From the IMG/VR virus record IMGVR_UViG_3300032268_000691, positions 1 to 21,449 of that record: a stretch of 21,449 nt of DNA. One strand, written 5' to 3'. Each line of letters starts with the position of its first letter. Position 1 is the first letter of the stretch. Of the stretch, positions 12,811 to 21,449 are shown piece by piece. This stretch comes from a virus. The position numbers were made by a program, and so were the translations under genes. Below the pieces are notes generated by a model, which was given only the letters and a program-made list of their open reading frames with translations, was not told the origin of the DNA and made no database searches.

Positions 12811-15800
12811 ATGCAAAATAATTTTAGAATTAGGACTGAAATTGGTAAAGATAAAATTGTCAATTTTCAGTTGGATCAAAATATTGAATTCCTTGAGATT
12901 TTATCTTTTAAAATAAGGCAATCTGATGTTTACACATTAGACTGCGCTAATTATGGTGTTGTTGTTGGGAGGGTTACGGCAAACAACGGTTTTGGTATTC
13001 CAAATGCTAGGGTATCAATTTTTATTCCATTAAGTGATGAAGATTCTGATAATGAGTTAATCACATCAATATACCCATATAAGACAATAACAGAAAAGAA
13101 TGAAGATGGTTATAGGTATAATTTATTACCGTATAAACCATCATATCCTGGTCACGTTGCAACTGGAACATTCCCCACAATAGACGATGTTATGTTTGAT
13201 GGTCAAGCCATAGAAGTTTATGAAAAGTATTACAAATATACTGTAAAGACAAATTCAAGTGGGGATTATATGATGTTTGGTGTACCAATCGGTAGTTATA
13301 GTATTTTAATGGATTTGGATTTATCAGATATGGGGGAATATTCATTAACGCCCCAAGATTTGATAAGGATGGGTATGGCAACTGAAGGACAATTTGATAA
13401 TAATCAATATCAACAATCAACAGATTTAAGTTCTTTGCCCCAAATTGTGTCAATATCAAAAGGTATTAATATTTCTCCATTGTGGGGGGATCCTGAAACT
13501 TGTGATTCTTCGATTAATAGGTCTGATTTTGATTTAAGGGATGATGTAAATATTGACATACAACCAACTGCAATATTTATTGGGTCAATATTTAGTACAG
13601 CCTCAAATAAAAGAATACGTTCAAATTGTAAGCCAAAAGATGATTTTGGTAATTTATGTGGATTGGAAACGGGTCCAGGTAGTATATTAGCAATAAGGCA
13701 AACATTAAATAAAGATGAAAAAGGGTTACCTATATTAGAAACATATAGAGTAGGTAATGTTATTGATTCAGATGGTTCTTGGGTTGTTGAATTACCTATG
13801 AATTTAGAATATGTTATTACAAATGAGAATGGAGATAAGATAATAACAAATGACCCAAGCATAGGAATACCAACAAAAGGTAAATATAGATTTAAGATTA
13901 AATGGGAGCAATCCACAAAGATAAGTGAACAAACAAAAAGAGCATATTTTCTTGTTCCAAATATTAAAGAATATGGATGGAATAATCTTGGCACTATTGA
14001 CCCAATGAATTCCAATAATGATAATAAAAATCAACTTGCTGGTTCATATTATTTTGGATTGGATTGGTCTGGTTATACAAATAGTGATGCAGCAATAAGG
14101 TGTGAGGATACTTTTTATGAATTTAAATCAAATAAAGTTTATACGGTATCAAGTTTAATTGACCAATATAGGGGCGGTAGTAGTAAGGGTAATTTTATTG
14201 GGATTAAAGAAATTGCAGATACATCATGTGATGCTACAATTAATAAATACCCAGTTAACGATGGGGTTAGGAATTTTGATTTTTTATTTTTTCTATTTTC
14301 AATATTATTTCTTTTATTTTCAACACCAGGTAGAGTTCTTTTAATTGTATTCCATTTTGTTAAATTTTTATGGAATTTATTTGCTGTACCTTTAACTTAT
14401 GCTACTGCTGTTGCATTACCTATTTTATCGGCATTTTTATTTGTTCAAGCAGCAACATCATTCCCAGCGGTTGGTTTGATATTAGGGTTTGCTACATTAG
14501 GTGGAATAGTTGTGGCAGCAACAGTTAGATTTTTTAAAGCATTTAAAGAGGTTAAAAATTTTAAATTCCAAAAATTAAATTTACCTATGATAACATATCC
14601 AGATTGCGAACTTTGTGATTGTGGAGATAATGATATGGAGTTATCAGATAGTGGAATACCAACTGGGGGTTTAATTGCACAATTGGCAAATCCTATGTTA
14701 TATAGGGATGCAGTAACATCTAAAGTCGAGACAATAATAAAAAGTAAGACAACATTTGGGGTAAATTTAAAAGAAGAACTATTGATTGATTTGGATAATA
14801 TTGTTTCATTATCAACTGAAGCGTATATTGGTCAAACTTATGATATTAATAAACCATATAGATTTAGAGCCTTATTTTCAAATATTTATTTGATGCCATC
14901 AACCAGAACACAAGTTGCGGCAGTTGCAGTTGGGTTACCCCCTGCTGAAAGGATTAATAAATTTAATAGTAGGGAGAATTATTTTAAAGGTAATACAAGA
15001 ATTGACGTTACATTCGCTAGTAAAAATAATAAAGAACAACATAGTGATAATGTTTTAGTTATAGTTGCTAGTGAAAATAGAGAATCTGGTACATTATTAA
15101 CGTTTTTGAATTTTGATAAATCAAAAGATATTAATTTCATATCTGGTTATACTGCAACAACAAAAATATCAGCAGAAACAAATAATAGTGAGGTGGTTGT
15201 TAAATACGCTAACCCATCAAATCCAAAAAGTTTATTAGAGAAAAAATATATGTTACCATACGGTGTTGATATTAATAAATATTTGTTTCCAGCAGATATT
15301 GAGTTTTATCAAGTTGTAACTGGTATGACAGTAAGTGAGTTTAAAAGTAAATCAAATCAAAATTCAACCTTGGCTGATGGGTCATTTAATTGGCAATGTC
15401 TAAGGCCAAGGTCAACAGAATTAATTTTTGACTTTGCAGAAGGTAAAAATCCAAATTTAAGTCGATGGCAAGATGAAATTTTTTCAGAGATTTCAAAAAA
15501 TGATGGTATTATAAATTATTTTAATGATATTGATAATCAGTATGTTTTAATATTACAAAGGGGGGTTGATCCATATTCACCACTTTACGAAAATACATAT
15601 AATTTAGGTAAAATATTTGGATTTGCCAATACTAATCAAATAAGTATAAAAACAAACACAAGATTAAATATACCAATTCAACCACTAGAAACATATTCAG
15701 TCCAACAAACAAATGTTTCAAATGAAATAATGTTTGATTCATATTTTTTAAGACCCATAAATTCTAGTATAGGATTTGGGGCAAATCAAGCATATCCATT

Positions 15801-17736
15801 TAGGACAAATGCGAATGGTTACTATTCTGGCAATCTAATTGGTGAGGCGTCAAAACCAAAAGGATTTACTTTTTCAAATTCTTTTTCTGGAAATTTACAA
15901 GGATTACAAGTTAATGATAGTAATTTATTAAAGAGAGTAACAACATTTAAAATTGACTCGCGCAGTATTCGGTCAACAAATGGGTATGATTTATCTGATA
16001 ATTTATCAAATATGTCAACTTATTATCTTGGTTTAGATATGGTTGCAAATAATAAAAGGAGTAATTTTATAAAAAGACTATTGAGAGGGGAAGAACCATA
16101 TAATAACACATATACAACACAAGCTTCATTTGGGGATAATAATTATTTTAGTGAATTATTTGTTAATAATAAAACAATATTTAGGACAGATAGACTACCA
16201 ACATCAGATTATTTGGATGGTTCATCTTGGTCGTCAAGTACGGTTAATACATATTATATTAATAATGGTCAAGCAGCAGCCTTACAACAGAATTTAGGAT
16301 TTGCAACTTATGAAATTGTTGGGTCAGAACAATTTGCAGATAATCCAATACCAGCAAGTGACACAGGGTATTCCCCCCAAGATTTCTCTGGATTTACTAT
16401 GACTGAAAATTTATTAACAACACTTAATACTTGTAATAATATGGTTAGTTTAGGTTGTTATACAGGCAGGGGTACAAGTTTTCAGGTTGATTCTAAATGC
16501 GCTGAAAATGACCCGGTGACAAATGGTTGTTATAGTTTTGTAGATAGAGCAATATTAGATATTCCAAAAGATTTAAGGACTTATAATGAATGGGTAAATA
16601 GATTCAGATATTTTTATGCTTTATGTAGGGGTGTTGTATCAGAAGTTTTTGTTAATAACTGGGTAAATGGATCATTATTTGCATTTCCAATACAAACCAA
16701 AATTAAATATAATAATAAAAACCAAGCAATCATTGATGATGAATCATATTGTAATGACTTGATATATTTTGATGCCAAAACAACTAATTTTTATTATCGT
16801 AGTTCACCTTTCTCTAAAAGTAATAGTACTTTTGTTGGTAGGACTATGAATAAAGAAAATGTTAAAAATCTAATGTTCCCAACAACAATAATGGATTTGG
16901 GTTATAAAAATTCATTATATGGATATAATAGTGATAATTTCGAATATTATTCTTTTGTATTAGATAAAATAGAGCCAACAAGTTACGGGGATAATTCAGA
17001 TATTCTTAATTTATTTGCAATTAGTAGAATAACTAATGGTAATTTCATTAGGAATTTAAAAAATATTAATGATTTATTTTCAAGGGAATACAAGAAAACG
17101 GATGGGGATTATAGTCAATTATTATCAATAAATTCTGAATTTGGTGTTGATAAGTTTTCATCTGAATTTTATACAATGACTAATAGTGCTGATTCAGAAA
17201 TATCAATTCAATATGATAAGAAAGACAATCCAGTTATTGGAATATTTTATTCATCATCTCAAGATGATTTACAATTAAAAGATTATTTAACACCAGGTCG
17301 AGTTAATTTTAGAGCATTAAACAATGAGTTGAAGCCAAAATATTTTGGTATTAAATCGCAAATAGTACCATTTTATCAATGGGAATTAAAGGGTGGTAAC
17401 GGGGGTGACCTTTTCTTTGGTAATCAAGATAACAGTTGGTATACTAGTACTATAATTACAGATAATTATCAAAATTTAGATAGGATTAAACCAGATTTGG
17501 CGTCACTTAAAAATAGATTAAATCCCTATAATAAAGAAAGATATTTTTATAATAATGAAAATGTTTTAACATATAATAATGATAGGGGTTATTTATATAA
17601 TGACAAAAACCAAGCAACTAAATATGGCAATAAAAAGAATAGGTTTTTAGTTGGTGCGCCATTTTATTTTTATTTTGGTATAAAGAAGGGGGCATCTGCT
17701 TTGGATAAGTTTAAAACAAAATATTTAAATGAATAA
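12811..17736 (+). CDS. Giant baseplate/tail protein with embedded hydrophobic block (1641 aa)
   Basis: By order (gp25, gp6, this gene) it occupies the place of T4 gp7, the wedge initiator of about 1032 residues, but I see no direct sequence proof. Residues about 45-165 look like a beta-sandwich of the carboxypeptidase-regulatory type (GVVVGRVTANN...NARVSIFIPL, then SSGDYMMFGVPIGSYSI) with a long insertion. A second similar unit follows about residues 250-370. Residues 489-575 are an unbroken run of three or four very hydrophobic helices, followed by a basic stretch and a C-x-x-C-x-C motif at 599-604. The remaining 1000 residues are Asn/Ser/Tyr-rich and beta-like. The stop overlaps the next gene by 8 bases (ATGAATAA), implying coupled translation. 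Confidence 0.75.
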   Translation: MQNNFRIRTEIGKDKIVNFQLDQNIEFLEILSFKIRQSDVYTLDCANYGVVVGRVTANNGFGIPNARVSIFIPLSDEDSDNELITSIYPYKTITEKNEDGYRYNLLPYKPSYPGHVATGTFPTIDDVMFDGQAIEVYEKYYKYTVKTNSSGDYMMFGVPIGSYSILMDLDLSDMGEYSLTPQDLIRMGMATEGQFDNNQYQQSTDLSSLPQIVSISKGINISPLWGDPETCDSSINRSDFDLRDDVNIDIQPTAIFIGSIFSTASNKRIRSNCKPKDDFGNLCGLETGPGSILAIRQTLNKDEKGLPILETYRVGNVIDSDGSWVVELPMNLEYVITNENGDKIITNDPSIGIPTKGKYRFKIKWEQSTKISEQTKRAYFLVPNIKEYGWNNLGTIDPMNSNNDNKNQLAGSYYFGLDWSGYTNSDAAIRCEDTFYEFKSNKVYTVSSLIDQYRGGSSKGNFIGIKEIADTSCDATINKYPVNDGVRNFDFLFFLFSILFLLFSTPGRVLLIVFHFVKFLWNLFAVPLTYATAVALPILSAFLFVQAATSFPAVGLILGFATLGGIVVAATVRFFKAFKEVKNFKFQKLNLPMITYPDCELCDCGDNDMELSDSGIPTGGLIAQLANPMLYRDAVTSKVETIIKSKTTFGVNLKEELLIDLDNIVSLSTEAYIGQTYDINKPYRFRALFSNIYLMPSTRTQVAAVAVGLPPAERINKFNSRENYFKGNTRIDVTFASKNNKEQHSDNVLVIVASENRESGTLLTFLNFDKSKDINFISGYTATTKISAETNNSEVVVKYANPSNPKSLLEKKYMLPYGVDINKYLFPADIEFYQVVTGMTVSEFKSKSNQNSTLADGSFNWQCLRPRSTELIFDFAEGKNPNLSRWQDEIFSEISKNDGIINYFNDIDNQYVLILQRGVDPYSPLYENTYNLGKIFGFANTNQISIKTNTRLNIPIQPLETYSVQQTNVSNEIMFDSYFLRPINSSIGFGANQAYPFRTNANGYYSGNLIGEASKPKGFTFSNSFSGNLQGLQVNDSNLLKRVTTFKIDSRSIRSTNGYDLSDNLSNMSTYYLGLDMVANNKRSNFIKRLLRGEEPYNNTYTTQASFGDNNYFSELFVNNKTIFRTDRLPTSDYLDGSSWSSSTVNTYYINNGQAAALQQNLGFATYEIVGSEQFADNPIPASDTGYSPQDFSGFTMTENLLTTLNTCNNMVSLGCYTGRGTSFQVDSKCAENDPVTNGCYSFVDRAILDIPKDLRTYNEWVNRFRYFYALCRGVVSEVFVNNWVNGSLFAFPIQTKIKYNNKNQAIIDDESYCNDLIYFDAKTTNFYYRSSPFSKSNSTFVGRTMNKENVKNLMFPTTIMDLGYKNSLYGYNSDNFEYYSFVLDKIEPTSYGDNSDILNLFAISRITNGNFIRNLKNINDLFSREYKKTDGDYSQLLSINSEFGVDKFSSEFYTMTNSADSEISIQYDKKDNPVIGIFYSSSQDDLQLKDYLTPGRVNFRALNNELKPKYFGIKSQIVPFYQWELKGGNGGDLFFGNQDNSWYTSTIITDNYQNLDRIKPDLASLKNRLNPYNKERYFYNNENVLTYNNDRGYLYNDKNQATKYGNKKNRFLVGAPFYFYFGIKKGASALDKFKTKYLNE
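14275..14535 (+). other. Membrane-like hydrophobic block within the 1641-aa protein
   Basis: Residues 489-575 contain FLFFLFSILFLLF, VLLIVFHFVKFLWNLF, a long Ala/Leu/Val-rich stretch ending in LFVQAA, and GLILGFATLGGIVVAA, separated by short Pro/Gly turns. Each is long enough for a membrane helix. Such a block is unusual in a baseplate wedge component. Confidence 0.8.
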
Positions 17737-19393
17737 ATTTAATATTGTTCCTAGTGTATATAAGAATAAAGTTGGTGATGAAACTAACTCACAATTGGCT
17801 ATTAACTTGGATAATACCCAGAAAGAACTTATTCAGTTTGATAGAGATATTACCGTTGATTTAAAAGAATTATATAATAAAGAAAAAACACAATCATATA
17901 ATATTAGACCAACATTTAAAATTAGTTATTTATATGATAATTTTTATTCTGGTACAACTGATAGTAAATATAAATCACAATTAATATATAATATTAACAA
18001 TAAAGATACCTCTTCAATATCAAATGTTGACAAAGGGTTCTTACCTGGATATGAATTTGATTTCTTTAGACCAAACGTCCCAAATTCTTTTGGTTATGAA
18101 TCAGTTAATGCTTTTAAATATAATTGGGATTATTACATAACTTATCCATTTAGTGGTGATAGTAAGCAAAATTTAAATATAAAGATAGATAATAGATTTT
18201 ACGATTGGGTGGCAGAAGAAGGAATACCATTTGTTACTGATGTTATTATTGAAGATGGGTTTAATTTAACTAGAATTAGATGTTCATTACCCCACAATTT
18301 AACTGCTACAGATGGGGTTGCAATTAAAATTGATTCAATTGTTAGATTGTATGAAATATTTTCATTTGGTGATGGGTCATACGGTTCAGATGAATATGTT
18401 TTAAATATATTAAGAGTTAATAATAATATTTCTGATAATAAGTTAGGTACATTAAGGAGGGTTATTTCTATTGGAAATAGTGGAGAAACTACATCCGAAT
18501 ATTATGTTAGAAAACATAAAGTTATTAAAAATTCAAATGATATTGTACCAACAAAGGCTGGTTTTGAAACTGGTGCATTTGATGAACCAAAAGTTTTAAG
18601 TTTTATTGGAGATGAGTTTTCTTTCTTAAAAAAGACATCAAATATTTCATATAATTTTATATCAAATAATGATCTAAATATTGAAACACTTGTTGATAAC
18701 CAAAACAGACCATTAACTGAAATATACTTAACAATGGTATATAAAGGTTATTCTGGGTTTTTTGATGTAATTAAAAAAGGTTGGTTATTCAATATAACAG
18801 AACCAGTTAATCCTTGGTGGGATGATTCAACATCAAGTTCAAATACCAATATTAATGTTGAGAGTTATTTTGATGATAAAAGAAATCAATTTAAGTATTT
18901 TAAATTAAGTGATGATAATCTTGATGGTGATTTTTGTGAATATAATGAATATACCCAAGAGGAAATAGTTATTGCTGATTTATATCATAAAATAAAACAT
19001 TCTGATGAAGTTTTTAGAGTTTCAAACTATGATAATAATAAATCTGGATATTATTATAAGCCACATAACAAATTGGTGTTGAAAGTTTTTTCAGATTATG
19101 TTGAAACTGTTGATTTTAAATTTGCTTATGATGTTCCAAATTATGCTTTCTATTCAAAAGTTGATGGGCAATTTAGGTGGAGGGATATATATGATGTTGG
19201 GTTTTTTGATGAAAATAATAATGGGGTTAATTATCCTTTTATAAATAATTCTTTCTATCCATTTGTTAATAATGTTTTTAAGTTGTTTCCAGAGGGGTAT
19301 GATTATTATACTCAAAAAGTGAATAAATCAACAAATGTTGGGGATAGTTCTTCTTCATTAATTGTAAAACCATTGGTAGATGAGTGTGAATAA
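17729..19393 (+). CDS. Putative baseplate/tail structural protein (554 aa)
   Basis: Its ATG lies inside the end of the giant gene (8-base overlap), and its own end overlaps the next gene by 14 bases, so the three are probably translated as a coupled set. It is rich in Asn, Asp, Tyr and Phe with regular strand-like patterns ([30 protein letters not shown]), typical of viral structural beta proteins. It has very few cysteines, with no membrane segment and no catalytic motif. Its position after the putative gp7 analogue would match T4 gp8, a wedge protein of 334 residues, but this is longer and the link is positional only. The middle has a [16 protein letters not shown] segment and a [12 protein letters not shown] linker. 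Confidence 0.7.
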   Translation: MNKFNIVPSVYKNKVGDETNSQLAINLDNTQKELIQFDRDITVDLKELYNKEKTQSYNIRPTFKISYLYDNFYSGTTDSKYKSQLIYNINNKDTSSISNVDKGFLPGYEFDFFRPNVPNSFGYESVNAFKYNWDYYITYPFSGDSKQNLNIKIDNRFYDWVAEEGIPFVTDVIIEDGFNLTRIRCSLPHNLTATDGVAIKIDSIVRLYEIFSFGDGSYGSDEYVLNILRVNNNISDNKLGTLRRVISIGNSGETTSEYYVRKHKVIKNSNDIVPTKAGFETGAFDEPKVLSFIGDEFSFLKKTSNISYNFISNNDLNIETLVDNQNRPLTEIYLTMVYKGYSGFFDVIKKGWLFNITEPVNPWWDDSTSSSNTNINVESYFDDKRNQFKYFKLSDDNLDGDFCEYNEYTQEEIVIADLYHKIKHSDEVFRVSNYDNNKSGYYYKPHNKLVLKVFSDYVETVDFKFAYDVPNYAFYSKVDGQFRWRDIYDVGFFDENNNGVNYPFINNSFYPFVNNVFKLFPEGYDYYTQKVNKSTNVGDSSSSLIVKPLVDECE

Positions 19394-19937
19394 ATATAGA
19401 TTACTACAACCTAGACTTAATGATATAACAATAAGTTTACCCATTAAGATGGATTTTGATAATGTTGGTCAACAAGATACTATAAATAGTTACGGTGAGG
19501 ATATATTAAGTAACTCTATCAACGCAGTAATTGATTATGAAGTAGTTAGGTTTTCTCATAGCGGATTAATAGAAGGCTTCCCCCTACCATCAAAAACTAG
19601 TACCCCAACCCCTACACCAACCAAGACTGTTACCCCAACTCCAACTAGAACTAATGCACCTACGGTTACCCCAACTAGTACGGTTACACCAACTATAACA
19701 CCAACTAAAACAACCACACCGACAATAACCTCAAGTAATACGCCAACTCCATCTATAACTTCATCTATGACACCAACAGCTTCTATAACACCATCTATAA
19801 CTGTAACTACAACACCAACAAGAACAGTTACGCCTACCAATAGTGTAACACCAACTCCGACACCAACACCATCAGCAACAGAGTTAAGGTATTATTCATC
19901 TAATAACTTAATAGTATTTAATCAAAATTGTACATAA
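19380..19937 (+). CDS. Thr/Pro-repeat tail-associated protein (185 aa)
   Basis: The start ATG overlaps the end of the previous gene (ATGAGTGTGAATAA). Residues 1-70 form an ordinary folded-looking domain ([20 protein letters not shown]...[17 protein letters not shown]), perhaps the attachment part. Residues about 71-168 are a low-complexity stalk built of TPT, TPTPT, SITPS and VTPT units. The last 17 residues ([17 protein letters not shown] and a Thr) form a short cap with one Cys. This head-stalk-tip layout suits an extended spike or linker, and the Thr/Ser density would allow glycosylation if a suitable enzyme is present. The FISUMP protein begins 1 base after its stop, so the two may act together. 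Function unproven. Confidence 0.75.
   Translation: MSVNKYRLLQPRLNDITISLPIKMDFDNVGQQDTINSYGEDILSNSINAVIDYEVVRFSHSGLIEGFPLPSKTSTPTPTPTKTVTPTPTRTNAPTVTPTSTVTPTITPTKTTTPTITSSNTPTPSITSSMTPTASITPSITVTTTPTRTVTPTNSVTPTPTPTPSATELRYYSSNNLIVFNQNCT
19594..19880 (+). repeat. Imperfect short tandem repeats encoding a Thr/Pro/Ser stalk
   Basis: About 290 bases made of variants of ACACCAACT, ACCCCAACT and TCTATAACA, nearly free of G on the + strand. The units are imperfect and interspersed, so the array probably changes length by slippage or recombination. It codes for residues about 72-168 of the Thr/Pro protein. Confidence 0.85.
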
Positions 19938-19938
19938 C

Positions 19939-20844
19939 ATGAGTGAATTTAATATATATGCACCATCACCTTCTTGTTCAAGTTGGTTTAATCATGCTAC
20001 TAGTGGAGATGCTTGTTCATCAATATTTTGTGTAACAACTCCAACAACTTGTGTGGGTGATTGCGATAAGTTATATGTGTCAACACAAAGAACGCCCCAG
20101 ACCATAGAGATTGGTGACATTTTGTATGATACTAATAGGGTTAAATTGGCGGCAGGTTGGTATGTTAGTAGCACAAATGGAGTTGTATTTAATGTTAATT
20201 CTGGAGGTACATTAACAAGTGTTAATGTTTGTTCTGGTACTACATATGTTAGGGATTATGATGGTAATTTTTATGGCACGGCTACTATTGGTACACAAAC
20301 TTGGTTTACAGAAAATCTAAGAACAACAAGATATGATAATGGTACACCTATACCTAATGTGACAAATGATAATAGTTGGAAGATATTAAGAAGTGGCGCT
20401 TATTGTGCGTATAATAATAATAGTATAGATAGTTGTTTTGGTTATTTGTATAATTTTTATTCAGTAAGTAATGCGATTAGTTTATGCCCAACAGGTTATA
20501 GAGTACCGACACTAACTGATTTTGAAACGTTATCTAATTATTTAGGGGGTAATGGTGTTTCTGGTGGGAAGATGAAAACAAGCGGATCTGTTTGGTGGCA
20601 ATTACCAAATGATGGAGCGACGAATAGTAGTGGGTTTAATGCTTATCCTGCTGGTAGAAGAGAATTTGCATATGGTAGTGATTTTATTTATTTTGGGGAG
20701 ACCACTACATATTGGACAAGTACTACTAATGGTTGCGGGAGTAATTTTGCTAAAATAGTTCAATTAAAATATAACAATGATAATTTGGATTTCCAATGTG
20801 ATGATAGGAATAATGGATATTCTATTAGATGTATAAAAAATTAA
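19939..20844 (+). CDS. FISUMP-domain protein, probable host-recognition/tail-tip protein
   Basis: A 301-residue protein. Residues 1-100 form a Cys-rich N-terminal part (eight Cys, with CVTTPTTCVGDC) and a short beta domain. Residues about 107-301 match the FISUMP family, a C-type-lectin-like fold found in Bacteroidota and Fibrobacterota surface proteins. Landmarks are DGNFYGTATIGTQTWFTENL, YGYLYNFYSV-like GYLYNFYSV, LCPTGYRVPT, WWQLPNDGATNSSGFNAYPA, YWTST and the terminal GYSIRCIKN. The gene follows the Thr/Pro-stalk gene after 1 base and lies at the end of the tail operon, where receptor-binding proteins are common. It lacks a signal peptide, as expected for a virion part. A role in host binding is inference. 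No reverse transcriptase or template repeat is seen in this window. Confidence 0.85.
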   Translation: MSEFNIYAPSPSCSSWFNHATSGDACSSIFCVTTPTTCVGDCDKLYVSTQRTPQTIEIGDILYDTNRVKLAAGWYVSSTNGVVFNVNSGGTLTSVNVCSGTTYVRDYDGNFYGTATIGTQTWFTENLRTTRYDNGTPIPNVTNDNSWKILRSGAYCAYNNNSIDSCFGYLYNFYSVSNAISLCPTGYRVPTLTDFETLSNYLGGNGVSGGKMKTSGSVWWQLPNDGATNSSGFNAYPAGRREFAYGSDFIYFGETTTYWTSTTNGCGSNFAKIVQLKYNNDNLDFQCDDRNNGYSIRCIKN

Positions 20845-20848
20845 TATA

Positions 20849-21439
20849 ATGGCGATAGATTATAGTTTAAATATAAATTTTAATTTTTACAATGGGGTTG
20901 ATTTGTCTTCCAAATTAAATTGGAATTCAACGTATTTAACCCCAAGCAATGATTTTTTGGCAGATAATATAAAATTTAATAATAATAATTTCAATAATTC
21001 TTTTTTCAAATTGGATTATTATGATTCGCCTTTTAGTAAATCTCAAAAACTATATTTGACAACAATTTTACAAGCAAGCAATGGTGTTAAATCTGGCGAT
21101 ATAATTATTCCAACATATCTTTTAGATTATACAGAGAATACAGAGGGGTTTTTTATTTATTGGCTGAAGGATGTTAATATATTAAATATTGATACATTTT
21201 ATGTTAGTGCGACATTTTTTAATGGGCAAACAGGGTCAATTAAAAGAATGTCAAATAGATGCCAAGCGGAATTACCTACAAATGATAAGTATAATTTAAA
21301 TGAAGTTTTTGATTTTTATTATAAATTAAATCTAAATTATGGTACGCATACTTATGAGTATTATGATATTAATAATGGTAGCCAAATTGGGGTGAAGAAG
21401 AATCCAATGAATTGGTTTGAGTACATAACTAAAAAGTAA
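20849..21439 (+). CDS. Hypothetical tail protein (196 aa)
   Basis: It starts at an ATG 4 bases after the FISUMP gene stop, with the usual TTAATATAATG context. The product is Asn/Tyr/Phe-rich and strand-like (YSLNINFNFYNGVDLSS, FYVSATFFNGQTGSI), with one Cys, a polar Asn-rich patch around residues 44-51 and no membrane segment. I do not recognise the family. Composition and operon position match the other tail proteins, so a structural or adaptor role is likely. The window ends 10 bases after its stop in TATATAA, which resembles the leader just before the starts of other genes, so another gene probably begins immediately beyond the edge. Confidence 0.7.
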   Translation: MAIDYSLNINFNFYNGVDLSSKLNWNSTYLTPSNDFLADNIKFNNNNFNNSFFKLDYYDSPFSKSQKLYLTTILQASNGVKSGDIIIPTYLLDYTENTEGFFIYWLKDVNILNIDTFYVSATFFNGQTGSIKRMSNRCQAELPTNDKYNLNEVFDFYYKLNLNYGTHTYEYYDINNGSQIGVKKNPMNWFEYITKK

Positions 21440-21449
21440 TGATATATAA

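Noticed and set aside
13410-14015. Minus-strand ORF of 201 aa inside the giant baseplate gene
   Set aside because: The + strand frame is continuous for 1641 codons and has domain-like content; the reverse ORF shows no family pattern or start context.
19240-19488. TATAAATA octamers inside coding sequence (19240-19247 and 19481-19488)
   Set aside because: They lie within genes and are expected by chance in AT-rich DNA. They also show that the octamer alone is weak evidence, which limits confidence in the intergenic promoters.
19556-19840. Minus-strand ORF of 94 aa with V-G-V repeats
   Set aside because: A mirror of the Thr/Pro repeat array; repeat DNA keeps several frames open.
1-21449. Full reassignment of TAG to glutamine across the genome
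   Set aside because: Genes of 610, 1641 and 554 codons and all others except uvsX contain no in-frame TAG, which would be unexpected in late genes of TAG-recoded phages.
1-21449. tRNA genes, CRISPR arrays, insertion sequences
   Set aside because: Intergenic gaps are at most about 104 bases and contain no cloverleaf-like segments, regularly spaced repeats or transposase genes.

Overview
The window looks like part of the genome of a large, AT-rich, T4-related myovirus (contractile-tailed phage), probably infecting a Bacteroidota host. The phage assignment rests on a T4-type replication and recombination set (gp32-like SSB, UvsX-like recombinase, FEN/RNase H-type 5' nuclease, gp41/DnaB-type helicase), a class I ribonucleotide reductase, and the baseplate wedge pair gp25-gp6. 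The host guess is inference. Starts lack Shine-Dalgarno boxes and are preceded instead by A/T-rich ATAAT-type leaders, and a FISUMP-family adhesin domain, typical of Bacteroidota and Fibrobacterota, is present. There are no tRNAs, rRNAs, IS elements or CRISPR arrays. Genes are packed tightly; the longest gene-free gap is about 104 bases.

Layout. (1) 1-1445: the 3' end of an unidentified gene, a 71-residue orphan and a Pro-rich/acidic coiled-coil protein, closed by a strong intrinsic terminator. (2) 1550-6337: replication/recombination operon (SSB, UvsX, 5' nuclease, unknown 152-residue protein, replicative helicase). A 16-bp stem-loop lies between SSB and UvsX, and the UvsX frame has an in-frame TAG at codon 30. 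(3) 6413-10018: nrdB, with a 327-residue intein in its metal-binding active-site motif, followed by a compact nrdA without an ATP-cone. A terminator hairpin that can work on both strands ends this unit. (4) 10078-10338: one small gene on the minus strand. (5) 10422-21439: tail/baseplate operon (gp25, gp6, a 1641-residue baseplate protein with an embedded membrane-like block, a 554-residue protein, a Thr/Pro-repeat protein, a FISUMP protein, and another orphan). Several of these genes overlap or nearly touch.

How it fits together. Regions 2 and 3 make the replisome, recombination machinery and deoxynucleotides. Region 5 builds the baseplate wedge and probably the host-contact proteins. The T4 late-promoter octamer TATAAATA occurs exactly in the gaps before region 5, before the 1641-residue gene, and on the minus strand before the small reverse gene. 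It is absent from the gaps before the replication and nrd units. That pattern fits an early/middle versus late split, although the octamer also occurs inside genes by chance.

Most noteworthy: the amber codon interrupting uvsX together with an nrdA ending TAG-ATT-TGA, the NrdB intein, the hydrophobic multi-helix block in a baseplate protein, the SSB-UvsX stem-loop, and a possible capsid-targeting/protease-site motif shared by two otherwise unrelated proteins.
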